A stretch of DNA of 11,149 bases from JAWVZU01 sp033722075. Lineage in GTDB: Bacteria; Pseudomonadota; Gammaproteobacteria; Xanthomonadales; SZUA-38. Location of the stretch: assembly GCA_033722075.1 (NCBI GenBank), contig JAWVZU010000124.1, positions 1-11,149 on the forward strand, read 5' to 3'. Each line of letters starts with the position of its first letter. The first letter of the stretch is position 1. The position numbers and the translations under genes are program-made. The notes beneath the pieces are model-generated. The model did not search any database. It had not been told where the DNA came from and saw nothing but the letters and a program-made list of their open reading frames with translations. Below, piece by piece: positions 1 through 6,264 of the stretch.

Positions 1-62
1 AACCTGCGGGTCCGAGAATCGCCGTCTAAACCAGCTGCGAATCAGTTCCATCGTAGTTCCCT
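1..62. other. left edge, no supported gene
   Basis: These bases lie beyond the terminator of the FadL-like gene. A plus-strand frame closes at a TAA at 27-29 and another at 62-64, and either could be the tail of a gene outside the window. With so few codons nothing can be identified. A minus-strand frame across 26-223 runs through the terminator hairpin and is not credible. Confidence 0.3.
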
Positions 63-89
63 AAAAAAAGCGGCCCGCAGGGCGGGCCG
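63..89 (-). terminator. Rho-independent terminator of the FadL-like gene
   Basis: A perfect 8-bp stem (71-78 pairing with 82-89, arms CGGCCCGC/GCGGGCCG, 3-nt loop) is flanked on its left by seven A residues (63-69). Read on the minus strand this is a GC-rich hairpin followed by a run of seven U, the classic intrinsic terminator. It begins 34 bp downstream of the stop codon of the minus-strand outer-membrane gene. There is no T run on the other side, so it serves the minus strand only. Confidence 0.9.
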
Positions 90-122
90 TAAAGAGCATG
101 ACAGGAGTGTTGTTCCGTCAGG

Positions 123-1322
123 TCAAAAATCCCACACCAGCCGAACTTCAAACTCGATCTGGTCGTCGCCGATATCCGGCGTACGCCCCAGGTTGATCGG
201 CCCGAGAAAATATTCCGATGCATAAGTTGCCGCGAAGTCCACCCGGGCGTTGTCCCAGGTCTTCTTCGAAAAACCGACGCTCACGTTGCTGTCCGCGATC
301 TCCGATGCCAGCGCCTGGTTCAGGGCCTGGGAAGTCGGCATCGGCTGCTGGCTGGTGCTGTATTGCACACGCCAATCCCAGTCCTTGCCGGCCTTCCAGT
401 TCCAGCCGACCCGGTAAATGGTCAGATCCTCCCATGCAAACTCGGGGCTGCCTGCGTCGCCCAGCAACGAGAGGAAGCGGTCCGGCAAGGCTGTCGAAGT
501 GAAGGTGTTTACTTCGCTGTACAGCACCCGCTGAATGTCGACGCTGAGCGAGGACTTCTGCCCGGCCTGCACCACGATGCCCAGGTTGGCGCTGGCGGGA
601 ATGTCGAAATCACCCGGCTCCGAGTAGACGCCGCGGTAGGTCTGGAACTCGTCCATGTCGATACGGGACTGATAGGCGACGCCCATCTCGATGCCCGGCG
701 AGAGTTCGCTGCTTATCCCGAGGCGCACGCCGGCACCGGCCGACTGTTCCTCGAAAGTCGGATAGCGGTAGGCATCCAGGTCCCGCATGCCGAGACCCCA
801 GGAGCCGTAGCGCTGATTCGCAAATACGGCTGCGACGTCGACCTTGCCGCCGTCGCCGAACCTCTGGCTGAAGCCCGGGGCAAAGAGGACGCGATCGATG
901 GCGACGCCGTTGCGATCCACCTCGAACCAGTCGTTGGCAAGGCTCGTCTCGAGCGGAGAATCGGAAACGCGCCCCTGGACCAGGTCGAGGGTCAGGCGGG
1001 TCGCGGTCGTGGGTGCTTCCCACACCTGCGCGAAACCCGGGACGAGCAGATATTCGTGATTGGCCAGCAGGCCCAGGTCGATCTGCACGCTGTAACCGAG
1101 CTGTGAGGAGAAGTCGGGAAGCAGGGCCTGGCGGGTGTAGTTGTGCCACACGCCGAGGTTCATGCCGCCGGCCGTCATCGCCAGCATCCGGCCGGGAATT
1201 TGCGTTGGGGCGCCGAACGACGGACCGACCATGGAATGCGGGTCAAAGCGGCTCGAAGCCTGGGCGCTTCCCAAGCCTGCGAGAGCGCCCGCAAGGGCAG
1301 CAGCCAGCGCCAATTTCTTCAT
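123..1322 (-). CDS. OmpP1/FadL/TodX-family outer-membrane transport protein
   Basis: Predicted 399-residue outer-membrane beta-barrel that would take up hydrophobic compounds such as long-chain fatty acids or hydrocarbons. The first 22 residues form a signal peptide (MKK, hydrophobic Ala/Leu core, AQA|SS cleavage site) and the protein ends in WDF, with the terminal Phe typical of barrel proteins. The C-terminal half carries FadL-like stretches: GDFDIPASANLG, then an IQRVLYSEV block, then FAWEDLTIYRVGW, then QQPMPTSQ and NVSVGFSKK. The usual N-terminal hatch region with its Asn-Pro-Ala signature is not recognisable, and the protein is somewhat shorter than the 420-450 residues common in the family. 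The frame stays open 50 codons further upstream, but the signal peptide fixes the start at 1322. No strong Shine-Dalgarno is visible. It is a single-gene unit with its own promoter and terminator. The substrate cannot be deduced. Confidence 0.85.
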   Translation of the reverse strand: MKKLALAAALAGALAGLGSAQASSRFDPHSMVGPSFGAPTQIPGRMLAMTAGGMNLGVWHNYTRQALLPDFSSQLGYSVQIDLGLLANHEYLLVPGFAQVWEAPTTATRLTLDLVQGRVSDSPLETSLANDWFEVDRNGVAIDRVLFAPGFSQRFGDGGKVDVAAVFANQRYGSWGLGMRDLDAYRYPTFEEQSAGAGVRLGISSELSPGIEMGVAYQSRIDMDEFQTYRGVYSEPGDFDIPASANLGIVVQAGQKSSLSVDIQRVLYSEVNTFTSTALPDRFLSLLGDAGSPEFAWEDLTIYRVGWNWKAGKDWDWRVQYSTSQQPMPTSQALNQALASEIADSNVSVGFSKKTWDNARVDFAATYASEYFLGPINLGRTPDIGDDQIEFEVRLVWDF

Positions 1323-1373
1323 GTCGATTCGACGCACCACGATCCCAGCCCGAATGGGTCCAACACAGCGCAG

Positions 1374-1402
1374 ACTATGGCAAGAAAACAACAGGCTGTC
1401 AA
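1374..1402 (-). promoter_or_regulatory. sigma-70-type promoter of the FadL-like gene
   Basis: On the minus strand a perfect -35 box TTGACA (1397-1402) is followed after exactly 17 bp by CATAGT (1374-1379), which matches the -10 consensus at 4 of 6 positions. It lies about 50 bp upstream of the start codon at 1322, so the transcript would have a leader of roughly 45 nt. Position and spacing make this a good housekeeping promoter, so the outer-membrane gene is probably transcribed separately from the upstream isocitrate dehydrogenase. Confidence 0.7.
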
Positions 1403-1414
1403 CGGCTTTCGATC

Positions 1415-1449
1415 GCCCGAAATCCTTGGAATCAAGCGGTCTTTCGGGC
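1415..1449. repeat. 8-bp inverted repeat upstream of the FadL-like promoter
   Basis: GCCCGAAA (1415-1422) and TTTCGGGC (1442-1449) are exact inverted copies separated by 19 bp. They lie between the isocitrate dehydrogenase stop and the -35 box of the FadL-like gene. No T run follows on the minus strand, so this is not an obvious intrinsic terminator. It could be a stem-loop at the end of the dehydrogenase mRNA or a pair of half-sites for a regulator. The function is not determined. Confidence 0.45.
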
Positions 1450-1465
1450 AATTTCCGTGATCCAT

Positions 1466-1481
1466 GTTGCAATTTTGCAAC
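1466..1481. promoter_or_regulatory. 16-bp palindrome, candidate operator
   Basis: GTTGCAATTTTGCAAC has perfect 7-bp arms around a 2-bp centre. It lies 6 bp downstream of the isocitrate dehydrogenase stop and 63 bp upstream of the -35 box of the FadL-like gene. It is AT-rich, which is unusual in this DNA, and has no T run, so a dimeric transcription factor site is more likely than a terminator. I do not recognise the motif as a known regulator's consensus. Confidence 0.4.
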
Positions 1482-1487
1482 ACAACA

Positions 1488-2495
1488 TCAGGTCAGCCTC
1501 GAGATGATCGCATCGGCGAACTTGTGCGTGTCGCTGTCCCCGCCCAGGTCCGGTGTGACGTGGTCCCGCTCCTCGATTGTCGACCGGATGGCCTTGCGCA
1601 GGGTCAGGGCCGCCGTATCCAGCCCCAGGTGATTGAGCATCATGGCGCTGGCCAGGAGCACCGCGCAGGGGTTGGCGATGCCCTTGCCGGCGATGTCCGG
1701 CGCCGAACCGTGAACCGCCTCGAAGATCGCTTCGGTCTCGCCGATATTGGCGCCCGGCGCCAGCCCCAGGCCGCCGACGAGGCCCGCGCACAGGTCCGAG
1801 ATGATGTCCCCGAAGAGGTTGGTGGTGACGATCACGTCGAACTGGTACGGGTTCATCACCAGCTGCATGCAGGTGTTGTCGACGATCAGTTCGTTGAAAG
1901 AGATATCCGGGTAGTCGGCCGCAACTTCGCGGGCCACCTCGAGGAACAGCCCCGAGGTGGTCTTCAGGATGTTGGCCTTGTGGACCGCGGTGACCTTCTT
2001 GCGCCCTTCCTTGATCGCCGTATCAAAGGCGAAGCGGACGATTCGCTCGGAGCCGGAGCGGGTGATGATCATCTTGGACTCGGCGCGGGTGCGCTCCTCG
2101 TTGATCGTCTGCCCCTCGGCCAGGTAGGCGCCCTCGGTGTTCTCCCGTACCGTGATCAGGTCGATATTGCTGTAGCGTGAGGCAGTGCCAGGGAAGGACA
2201 CTGCCGGACGCAGATTTCCGAACAGGTCGAAGCGCTTGCGCAGCTCCACGTTGATGGACGAGAAGCCGCCGCCGACCGGCGTGGTCAGCGGGCCTTTCAG
2301 CGTCGCGTCGGTGCGCCGGATCGATTCCATGGTTGGATCAGGCAGCAGACTGCCGGTCTCTTCCATGGCTGCGAGGCCGGCAAGCTGGTAGTCGTATTCC
2401 AGCCCGAGGTTCAGGCTGTCCAGGACGCGGATGGTGGCGTCGACGATTTCGGGGCCGATGCCGTCCCCACGAATGACCGTGATCTGATAGCTCAT
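1488..2495 (-). CDS. icd: NAD-dependent isocitrate dehydrogenase
   Basis: A 335-residue beta-decarboxylating dehydrogenase of the isocitrate/isopropylmalate family, predicted to convert isocitrate to 2-oxoglutarate and CO2 in the TCA cycle. The N-terminal GDGIGPEI block is at 10-17. The substrate loop SINVELRK (80-87) has the Ser, Asn and Arg arrangement of isocitrate rather than isopropylmalate enzymes. RENTEGAY is at 117-124 (Tyr124), the catalytic Lys173 is in VHKANILK, and metal-binding aspartates are at 230 and 234 in NLFGDIISD. In the coenzyme loop HGSAPDIAG, Asp267-Ile268 occupies the place of the Lys-Tyr pair of the NADP enzyme of E. coli, which indicates NAD. Its length fits the short NAD-type class. 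The frame extends 30 codons upstream of 2495, but the ATG at 2495 directly precedes the conserved fold and lies downstream of a TATAAT box. It is divergent from the NeuC-like gene. Confidence 0.92.
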   Translation of the reverse strand: MSYQITVIRGDGIGPEIVDATIRVLDSLNLGLEYDYQLAGLAAMEETGSLLPDPTMESIRRTDATLKGPLTTPVGGGFSSINVELRKRFDLFGNLRPAVSFPGTASRYSNIDLITVRENTEGAYLAEGQTINEERTRAESKMIITRSGSERIVRFAFDTAIKEGRKKVTAVHKANILKTTSGLFLEVAREVAADYPDISFNELIVDNTCMQLVMNPYQFDVIVTTNLFGDIISDLCAGLVGGLGLAPGANIGETEAIFEAVHGSAPDIAGKGIANPCAVLLASAMMLNHLGLDTAALTLRKAIRSTIEERDHVTPDLGGDSDTHKFADAIISRLT

Positions 2496-2529
2496 TGTTT
2501 GACGATATTGCCTTGACCCGGGGCGCTGC

Positions 2530-2535
2530 ATTATA
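2530..2535 (-). promoter_or_regulatory. -10 box of the isocitrate dehydrogenase promoter
   Basis: A perfect TATAAT on the minus strand, 34 bp upstream of the start codon at 2495, which predicts a leader of about 28 nt. No good -35 hexamer is present at 16-18 bp, so the promoter may be activator-dependent or the call may be wrong. On the plus strand the same bases overlap a weak candidate for the divergent gene (TTGCCT, 18-bp spacer, TATACC), so the two promoters could be back to back. Confidence 0.5.
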
Positions 2536-2565
2536 CCGGGGTCTTTGTGTAACCACGAGGTGTCC

Positions 2566-3720
2566 ATGGCCAACCCGCGCGTCATCGCGGTGGTGTCTTC
2601 TTCCCGGGCGGACTACAGCCACCTGTTCTGGTGCCTGAAGGCCATCGAGGCCCACCCGGAACTTTCGCTTCGACTGGTCCTGTTCGGCGCCCACCTGGCG
2701 CCGGAGTTCGGGGCCACCGGCGACGAGGCGGAACGGGACGGCTTCGAGGTCAGCGCCCGGGTCGAGTCTCAGCTCAGCTCGGACACGGACGTGGGCATGG
2801 CAAAGAGTCTGGGCCTGGCGACGCTCGGGCTGGCGGACGTCCTGGGCGAGATGAGACCGGACTGGCTGCTGATCATCGCCGACCGTTACGAAATGCTGGC
2901 GGCGGGTTGTGCGGCGACCACGCTGCGTATTCCCGTTGCCCATATCGAAGGTGGCGAGATCTCGCGCGGCGCCATCGACGATGCGATACGCAATGCGCTG
3001 ACCAAGCTGGCCCACCTGCATCTCACGCCCCATGCCCAGGCAGCGGCGCGGGTCGCCGCGATGGGTGAGGAGGCGTGGCGCATCCGGATCGTCGGCGCGC
3101 CGTCGCTGGACCACCTGCGGCGATCCACGATTCCGGTGCCGGCCGCCGTTCGCGAAGCTCTCGGGCTACCCGCGGCTGATTCGCTGATCGTGGTTGCGCT
3201 GCATCCGCTCACCCTGAGCGCCGACACGCTGGCGGAAGTCGAGGCCGTGTTCGCGGCCCTGGAAGATGCACCGGGCTTCCTGGTCTTCTGCTTTCCCAAT
3301 GCAGATGCAGGCAGTCGCGCCCTGATCGGCAAGGCTCATCGCTTCTGCGAAGACCACCCGGCGAAGGTTTTCGTCAATCTGCCGGCACCGCAGTATTTCG
3401 GCCTGCTCGGCGCGGCCAGCCTCATGCTGGGCAACTCCTCCAGCGGCATCATGGAGACTCCGTCCTTCCGGCTGCCGACGCTGAATATCGGGCGTCGCCA
3501 GGAAGGGCGGTTGTGCGCGGCGAATGTCCGCAGCATCCCGGCCGAGACCGCAGCGATTCGCGAGGGCATGCGTGCGTTGCTCGAACCCGAATTTCGGGAA
3601 GCGCTGGCGGAGCTTCAAAACCCCTACGGTGACGGTCAGGCGGCAGACAAGATCGCTGAGGCCCTGGCTGAAGCGCCGCACCGGGATCGAGCCCTGGACA
3701 AGCGTTGGGCCCTCGCGTGA
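2566..3720 (+). CDS. neuC: NeuC-like UDP-N-acetylglucosamine 2-epimerase (hydrolysing)
   Basis: A 384-residue cytoplasmic enzyme of the hydrolysing nucleotide-sugar 2-epimerase family (GT-B fold). Relatives split UDP-GlcNAc, or UDP/GDP-linked bacillosamine-type sugars, to give free ManNAc-type sugars for sialic or legionaminic acid. Visible signatures: SSSRADYSHL near the N-terminus; ADRYE (105-109); the family hallmark HIEGGEISRGAIDDAIR (126-142) with Glu131 and Asp138, followed by TKLAHLHL; ALHPLT with His213; GNSSSGIMETPSF (289-301), which binds the nucleotide phosphates; and NPYGDG near the end. The length is normal for the family. The ATG at 2566 has a GAGG Shine-Dalgarno 5 bp upstream, and a TTG seven codons earlier does not. 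It is the first gene of a three-gene unit and its stop overlaps the next start. Whether it acts on UDP-GlcNAc (NeuC) or a diamino sugar (LegG type) cannot be told from the sequence. Confidence 0.85.
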   Translation: MANPRVIAVVSSSRADYSHLFWCLKAIEAHPELSLRLVLFGAHLAPEFGATGDEAERDGFEVSARVESQLSSDTDVGMAKSLGLATLGLADVLGEMRPDWLLIIADRYEMLAAGCAATTLRIPVAHIEGGEISRGAIDDAIRNALTKLAHLHLTPHAQAAARVAAMGEEAWRIRIVGAPSLDHLRRSTIPVPAAVREALGLPAADSLIVVALHPLTLSADTLAEVEAVFAALEDAPGFLVFCFPNADAGSRALIGKAHRFCEDHPAKVFVNLPAPQYFGLLGAASLMLGNSSSGIMETPSFRLPTLNIGRRQEGRLCAANVRSIPAETAAIREGMRALLEPEFREALAELQNPYGDGQAADKIAEALAEAPHRDRALDKRWALA

Positions 3721-4847
3721 GCGGCTGGCGCATCCCGCTGGCGCGCCCTGAGATCGGCGGCGCAGATCGTGCTGCGGTAGACCGCGTGCTGCGCACCGAC
3801 GTGCTCAGTCGCGGTCCGGCAGTCCGGGCTTTCGAAGAGGCCTTTGCTCGATGGGTGGGCAGCGGTCGCGCGGTCGCCGTGAGTTCAGGGACTGCAGCCC
3901 TGCACCTGGCCTTGCAGGTGTCGGGCGTGAACCATGGCGTGCGGGTGGTCACCTCGCCGTTCTCGGTTCCCGCCAGCGTCAATCCGATTCTGGCCCTGGG
4001 CGGGAGCGTACAATTCGTGGATATCGACCCGCGCACGCGGGCGCTGGATTTGGATCAGGTCGCCTCGTTGCTCGACGCCGGCGATCGCGTGCTGGCGGTC
4101 CATCCCTTTGGTCAGCCCGCGCCGGTTCGAGAACTGGCAGAGCTGTGCGCGCGGTGCGGCGCCCAACTCATCGAGGACGCGTGTGAAGCGCTGGGCACCC
4201 GCATCGGGGACCGGCAAGCGGGCACCTTCGGCGTCGCCGGCACTTTCGGTTTCTACCCCAACAAGCAGCTGACGACCGGCGAGGGCGGCATGCTCATCAC
4301 CGACGACGACACACTCGCGGATCGGGCCGCCCGTCTGGCCAACCATGGTCGCAGCATGGACGGGAGCTGGCTGGACCAGGTGGACGTGGGCTACAACTTC
4401 CGGCTCCCGGAAACGGCTGCTGCCCTGGGCGAGTCCCAGTTGCAGCGGCTTTCCGACACGCTGGCCGCGCGTCGTCGCCACGTCGAACGCTACAACCGCC
4501 TTCTGGAAGGGTGCGGCTTGATCCTTCCGCCGGTGGAGCCCGGGATCAGCTGGTTCGCCTATGTGGTCCAATTGCCCGCCGCTGCCAGCGCCGCGGAGCG
4601 CGACCGGATCGTCGCGGCCATGGCGGACGCAGGAATCCAGTGCGGGCGCTACTTTGCGCCGCTTCATCTGCAACCGGGGTTGGCGCCGCTGGGCTACCGC
4701 CGGGGAGACTTTCCGGTGACCGAGGCGGTCGCCGATCGCGCCATCGCACTGCCCCTGTTTGCAGCCATGACCGACGAGCAGATCGACGAGGTCGTGGCTC
4801 ACTTATTGCGACTTCTGGCGGAAGGGAAGCGGGCGTCGATGGGGTAA
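3717..4847 (+). CDS. DegT/DnrJ/EryC1/StrS-family PLP-dependent sugar aminotransferase
   Basis: A 376-residue fold-type I aminotransferase. Family members transfer an amino group, usually from glutamate, to a keto group on a nucleotide-activated sugar. Visible elements: SRGPAVRAFE (31-40); SSGTAALHLAL (56-66), binding the PLP phosphate; VDIDPRT; EDACEALG with Asp154, which contacts the PLP ring nitrogen; FYPNKQLTTGEGG (179-191) with Lys183 as the Schiff-base lysine; and GYNFRLPE (225-232). All key residues are present, so the enzyme should be active. The GTG at 3717 overlaps the TGA of the preceding epimerase (GTGA), implying translational coupling. A TTG four codons earlier is less likely. 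The following gene starts 10 bp after the stop. The sugar substrate is unknown. Legionaminic/bacillosamine-type aminotransferases are the natural guess from its partner, but the matching dehydratase is not in this window. Confidence 0.85.
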   Translation: MSGWRIPLARPEIGGADRAAVDRVLRTDVLSRGPAVRAFEEAFARWVGSGRAVAVSSGTAALHLALQVSGVNHGVRVVTSPFSVPASVNPILALGGSVQFVDIDPRTRALDLDQVASLLDAGDRVLAVHPFGQPAPVRELAELCARCGAQLIEDACEALGTRIGDRQAGTFGVAGTFGFYPNKQLTTGEGGMLITDDDTLADRAARLANHGRSMDGSWLDQVDVGYNFRLPETAAALGESQLQRLSDTLAARRRHVERYNRLLEGCGLILPPVEPGISWFAYVVQLPAAASAAERDRIVAAMADAGIQCGRYFAPLHLQPGLAPLGYRRGDFPVTEAVADRAIALPLFAAMTDEQIDEVVAHLLRLLAEGKRASMG

Positions 4848-4857
4848 CATCCCTCGC

Positions 4858-5919
4858 ATGAAGCAGGTCGCCAAATTGCTGATTATCCTGTGGGCGGGAT
4901 TGGGCGCGGCCCAGGATTTCCGCCCCGAGATCCTGCTTACGCCCGAGATCGAGGGGGAGCCGCGCGAGCTGGCGGTCGTGGGGATCTGGCCGGACGGTTG
5001 TGTTCCGGCCATCACCGAGGTCCAGGAAGGCCCGGAAATCGTGATCACGACCAGGCATGGCGGCGCGGCCTGCGAACCCGGTCCGACCCGCTACACGCTG
5101 GCGGCGGTGCTGGGCGCGAGCGGGCCGCTCGCCGATGGCATCTACCCGGTTCGTGTCCTGTCCAGCGGGCCGGAGGAGCGGCTCAAGCGCTTGATCGGTT
5201 TCGACCTGATCCGCATCGGCGAGCCGGCGGAATCCTTTCGGCCGGAGACCGGCATCTGGTGGCCGGTCAGCGAGGGCAGCAATCCGACCGCGGGTCCTGG
5301 AATCGGGTTTGCCATCGAATCCCAGGAGCGGGCGATGGTGCTCCTGGCCAACATGTACGACGCGCTGGGCAGCCCGATGTGGATGATCGGCACGGGAACC
5401 CTGTCGGGACGTCTCCTGCGCACGGACCTGTTGAGCTTCAGCGGCGGGCAGCCGCTGTTCACCCGCTACGCGCCGCCTGATGGGGTCAACCGCCAGGCCC
5501 GGGGTTACCTCCAGTTCCACAGCCGCTCCGAGGCGACCCTCTGGGTGTCCGCTCCCCGCGAGCAGCGGGTGGGTGCGGAGCTGCTGCTGCACCCCATTTC
5601 CCTGGCCCGCTACAACTTCGGCCACGCAACCGGGGTGTTTGCCTTTGCCGGCACCTGGACGCTGGTGCACGGAGAGAAGGCTGCGACCCTGCGGTTGGCG
5701 CCGGACCTGATGCGACGTGGCAGCAGGCCAGGACTGGTCGACCAGGCGCTGGGGTTGCGCCTCAGTTGTGAGCAATCCCAGGCGGGTGGCGTCGCCACGC
5801 GCTGCGAGCTGCTGGACACCGACAACGAGGTGTGGGCGGTTTTCGACGACATCGGCCTGAACCGTCTCTACGGCGTCCACGCCGACGGTGAACCGGTTCG
5901 GGCCTTCCGGATGGAGTAG
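4858..5919 (+). CDS. secreted two-domain protein of unknown function
   Basis: A 353-residue exported protein that I cannot name. Residues 1-18 are a signal peptide (MKQ, hydrophobic core, cleavage near GAA|QD). Residues 20-120 look like a small beta domain with the pattern GIWPDGCVP ... I-I-T ... C ... T-Y-L ... G-YPVRV, where Cys48 and Cys72 could form a disulfide. Residues 130-270 carry a motif I associate with envelope proteins of Xanthomonadales and relatives: TGIWWP (131-136), GPGIGFAIESQ (146-156), then YDALGSPMW (167-175), with a second beta-rich half ending in FAGTWTLVHG. A C-terminal piece (300-353) contains another Cys pair (304, 316). It starts 10 bp after the aminotransferase and is probably co-transcribed. 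It ends only 12 bp from the convergent tusE stop, with no terminator hairpin between. No catalytic motif is seen. Confidence 0.75.
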   Translation: MKQVAKLLIILWAGLGAAQDFRPEILLTPEIEGEPRELAVVGIWPDGCVPAITEVQEGPEIVITTRHGGAACEPGPTRYTLAAVLGASGPLADGIYPVRVLSSGPEERLKRLIGFDLIRIGEPAESFRPETGIWWPVSEGSNPTAGPGIGFAIESQERAMVLLANMYDALGSPMWMIGTGTLSGRLLRTDLLSFSGGQPLFTRYAPPDGVNRQARGYLQFHSRSEATLWVSAPREQRVGAELLLHPISLARYNFGHATGVFAFAGTWTLVHGEKAATLRLAPDLMRRGSRPGLVDQALGLRLSCEQSQAGGVATRCELLDTDNEVWAVFDDIGLNRLYGVHADGEPVRAFRME

Positions 5920-5931
5920 CCCTAGCCCCCG

Positions 5932-6264
5932 CTAGATACAGGAAACGGGCTTCGGGAGGCCCGCGTAGCGGCAGACCTGCTTGGCGGGACCTTCCGGGAA
6001 CAGTCCATAGAGGTAGCGACTATTGCCTTTCTCTGGGCCCAGACGTTTCGCGACCGCCTTGACCAGCAGGCGCATGGGCGGTGCATCCCGGAATTCCTGG
6101 TAGTAGTCCCGCACGAAGTGAATGATCTCCCAGTGGGCCGCGGTGAGCTCGATGTCATCCCTGGCCGCCATGGTTTCGGCGACGGCGGGCTCCCAGTCGT
6201 CGGGATCGACCAGATAACCCTGGCTGTCGGTAGCGAGAACCCGGCCGTCGACTTCCATGCTCAT
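5932..6264 (-). CDS. tusE: TusE/DsrC-family sulfur carrier with CX10C tail
   Basis: A 110-residue persulfide carrier of the DsrC/TusE/DsvC family. TusE takes sulfur from the TusBCD complex and hands it to MnmA for 2-thiouridine at the tRNA wobble base. DsrC proper carries sulfur to or from dissimilatory sulfite reductase. Family features: VLATDSQGYL near the start, LTAAHWEIIHFVRDYYQEF, PPMRLLVKAVAK, GNSRYLYGLFP and the flexible C-terminal arm ending GLPKPVSCI. The penultimate Cys109 is the universal active cysteine. A second cysteine, Cys98, lies 11 residues earlier, giving the CX10C pair of bona fide DsrC; from memory, E. coli TusE has Thr there. The ATG at 6264 overlaps the tusB TGA (ATGA). 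A second ATG two codons later is an alternative start. No dsrAB or dsrMKJOP is in view, so the Tus role is favoured by context. Confidence 0.9.
   Translation of the reverse strand: MSMEVDGRVLATDSQGYLVDPDDWEPAVAETMAARDDIELTAAHWEIIHFVRDYYQEFRDAPPMRLLVKAVAKRLGPEKGNSRYLYGLFPEGPAKQVCRYAGLPKPVSCI

Noticed and set aside
363..1106. Plus-strand open frame of 247 codons opposite the FadL-like gene
   Set aside because: Antisense to a gene with a signal peptide, promoter and terminator. No domain is recognised.
1466..1481. Palindrome as an intrinsic terminator of icd
   Set aside because: The stem is AT-rich and is not followed by a run of U on the minus strand.
2338..3114. Minus-strand open frame of 258 codons spanning the icd start and the neuC-like gene
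   Set aside because: It crosses two well-supported genes and the intergenic promoter region in a wrong frame and has no recognisable domain.
3705..3716. TTG four codons upstream as aminotransferase start
   Set aside because: The GTG at 3717 gives the standard 4-base stop/start overlap with the preceding gene, and neither position has a better ribosome site.
3885..4802. Minus-strand open frame of 305 codons opposite the aminotransferase
   Set aside because: Shadow of the aminotransferase codons, which carry all catalytic residues. No motif or ribosome site supports the antisense frame.
4546..5880. Minus-strand open frame of 444 codons opposite the secreted-protein gene and the end of the aminotransferase
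   Set aside because: Its translation is rich in Arg, Gln, His and Pro with no family motif. The plus strand carries a signal peptide and motif-bearing proteins over the same bases. Long antisense frames are expected in GC-rich DNA.
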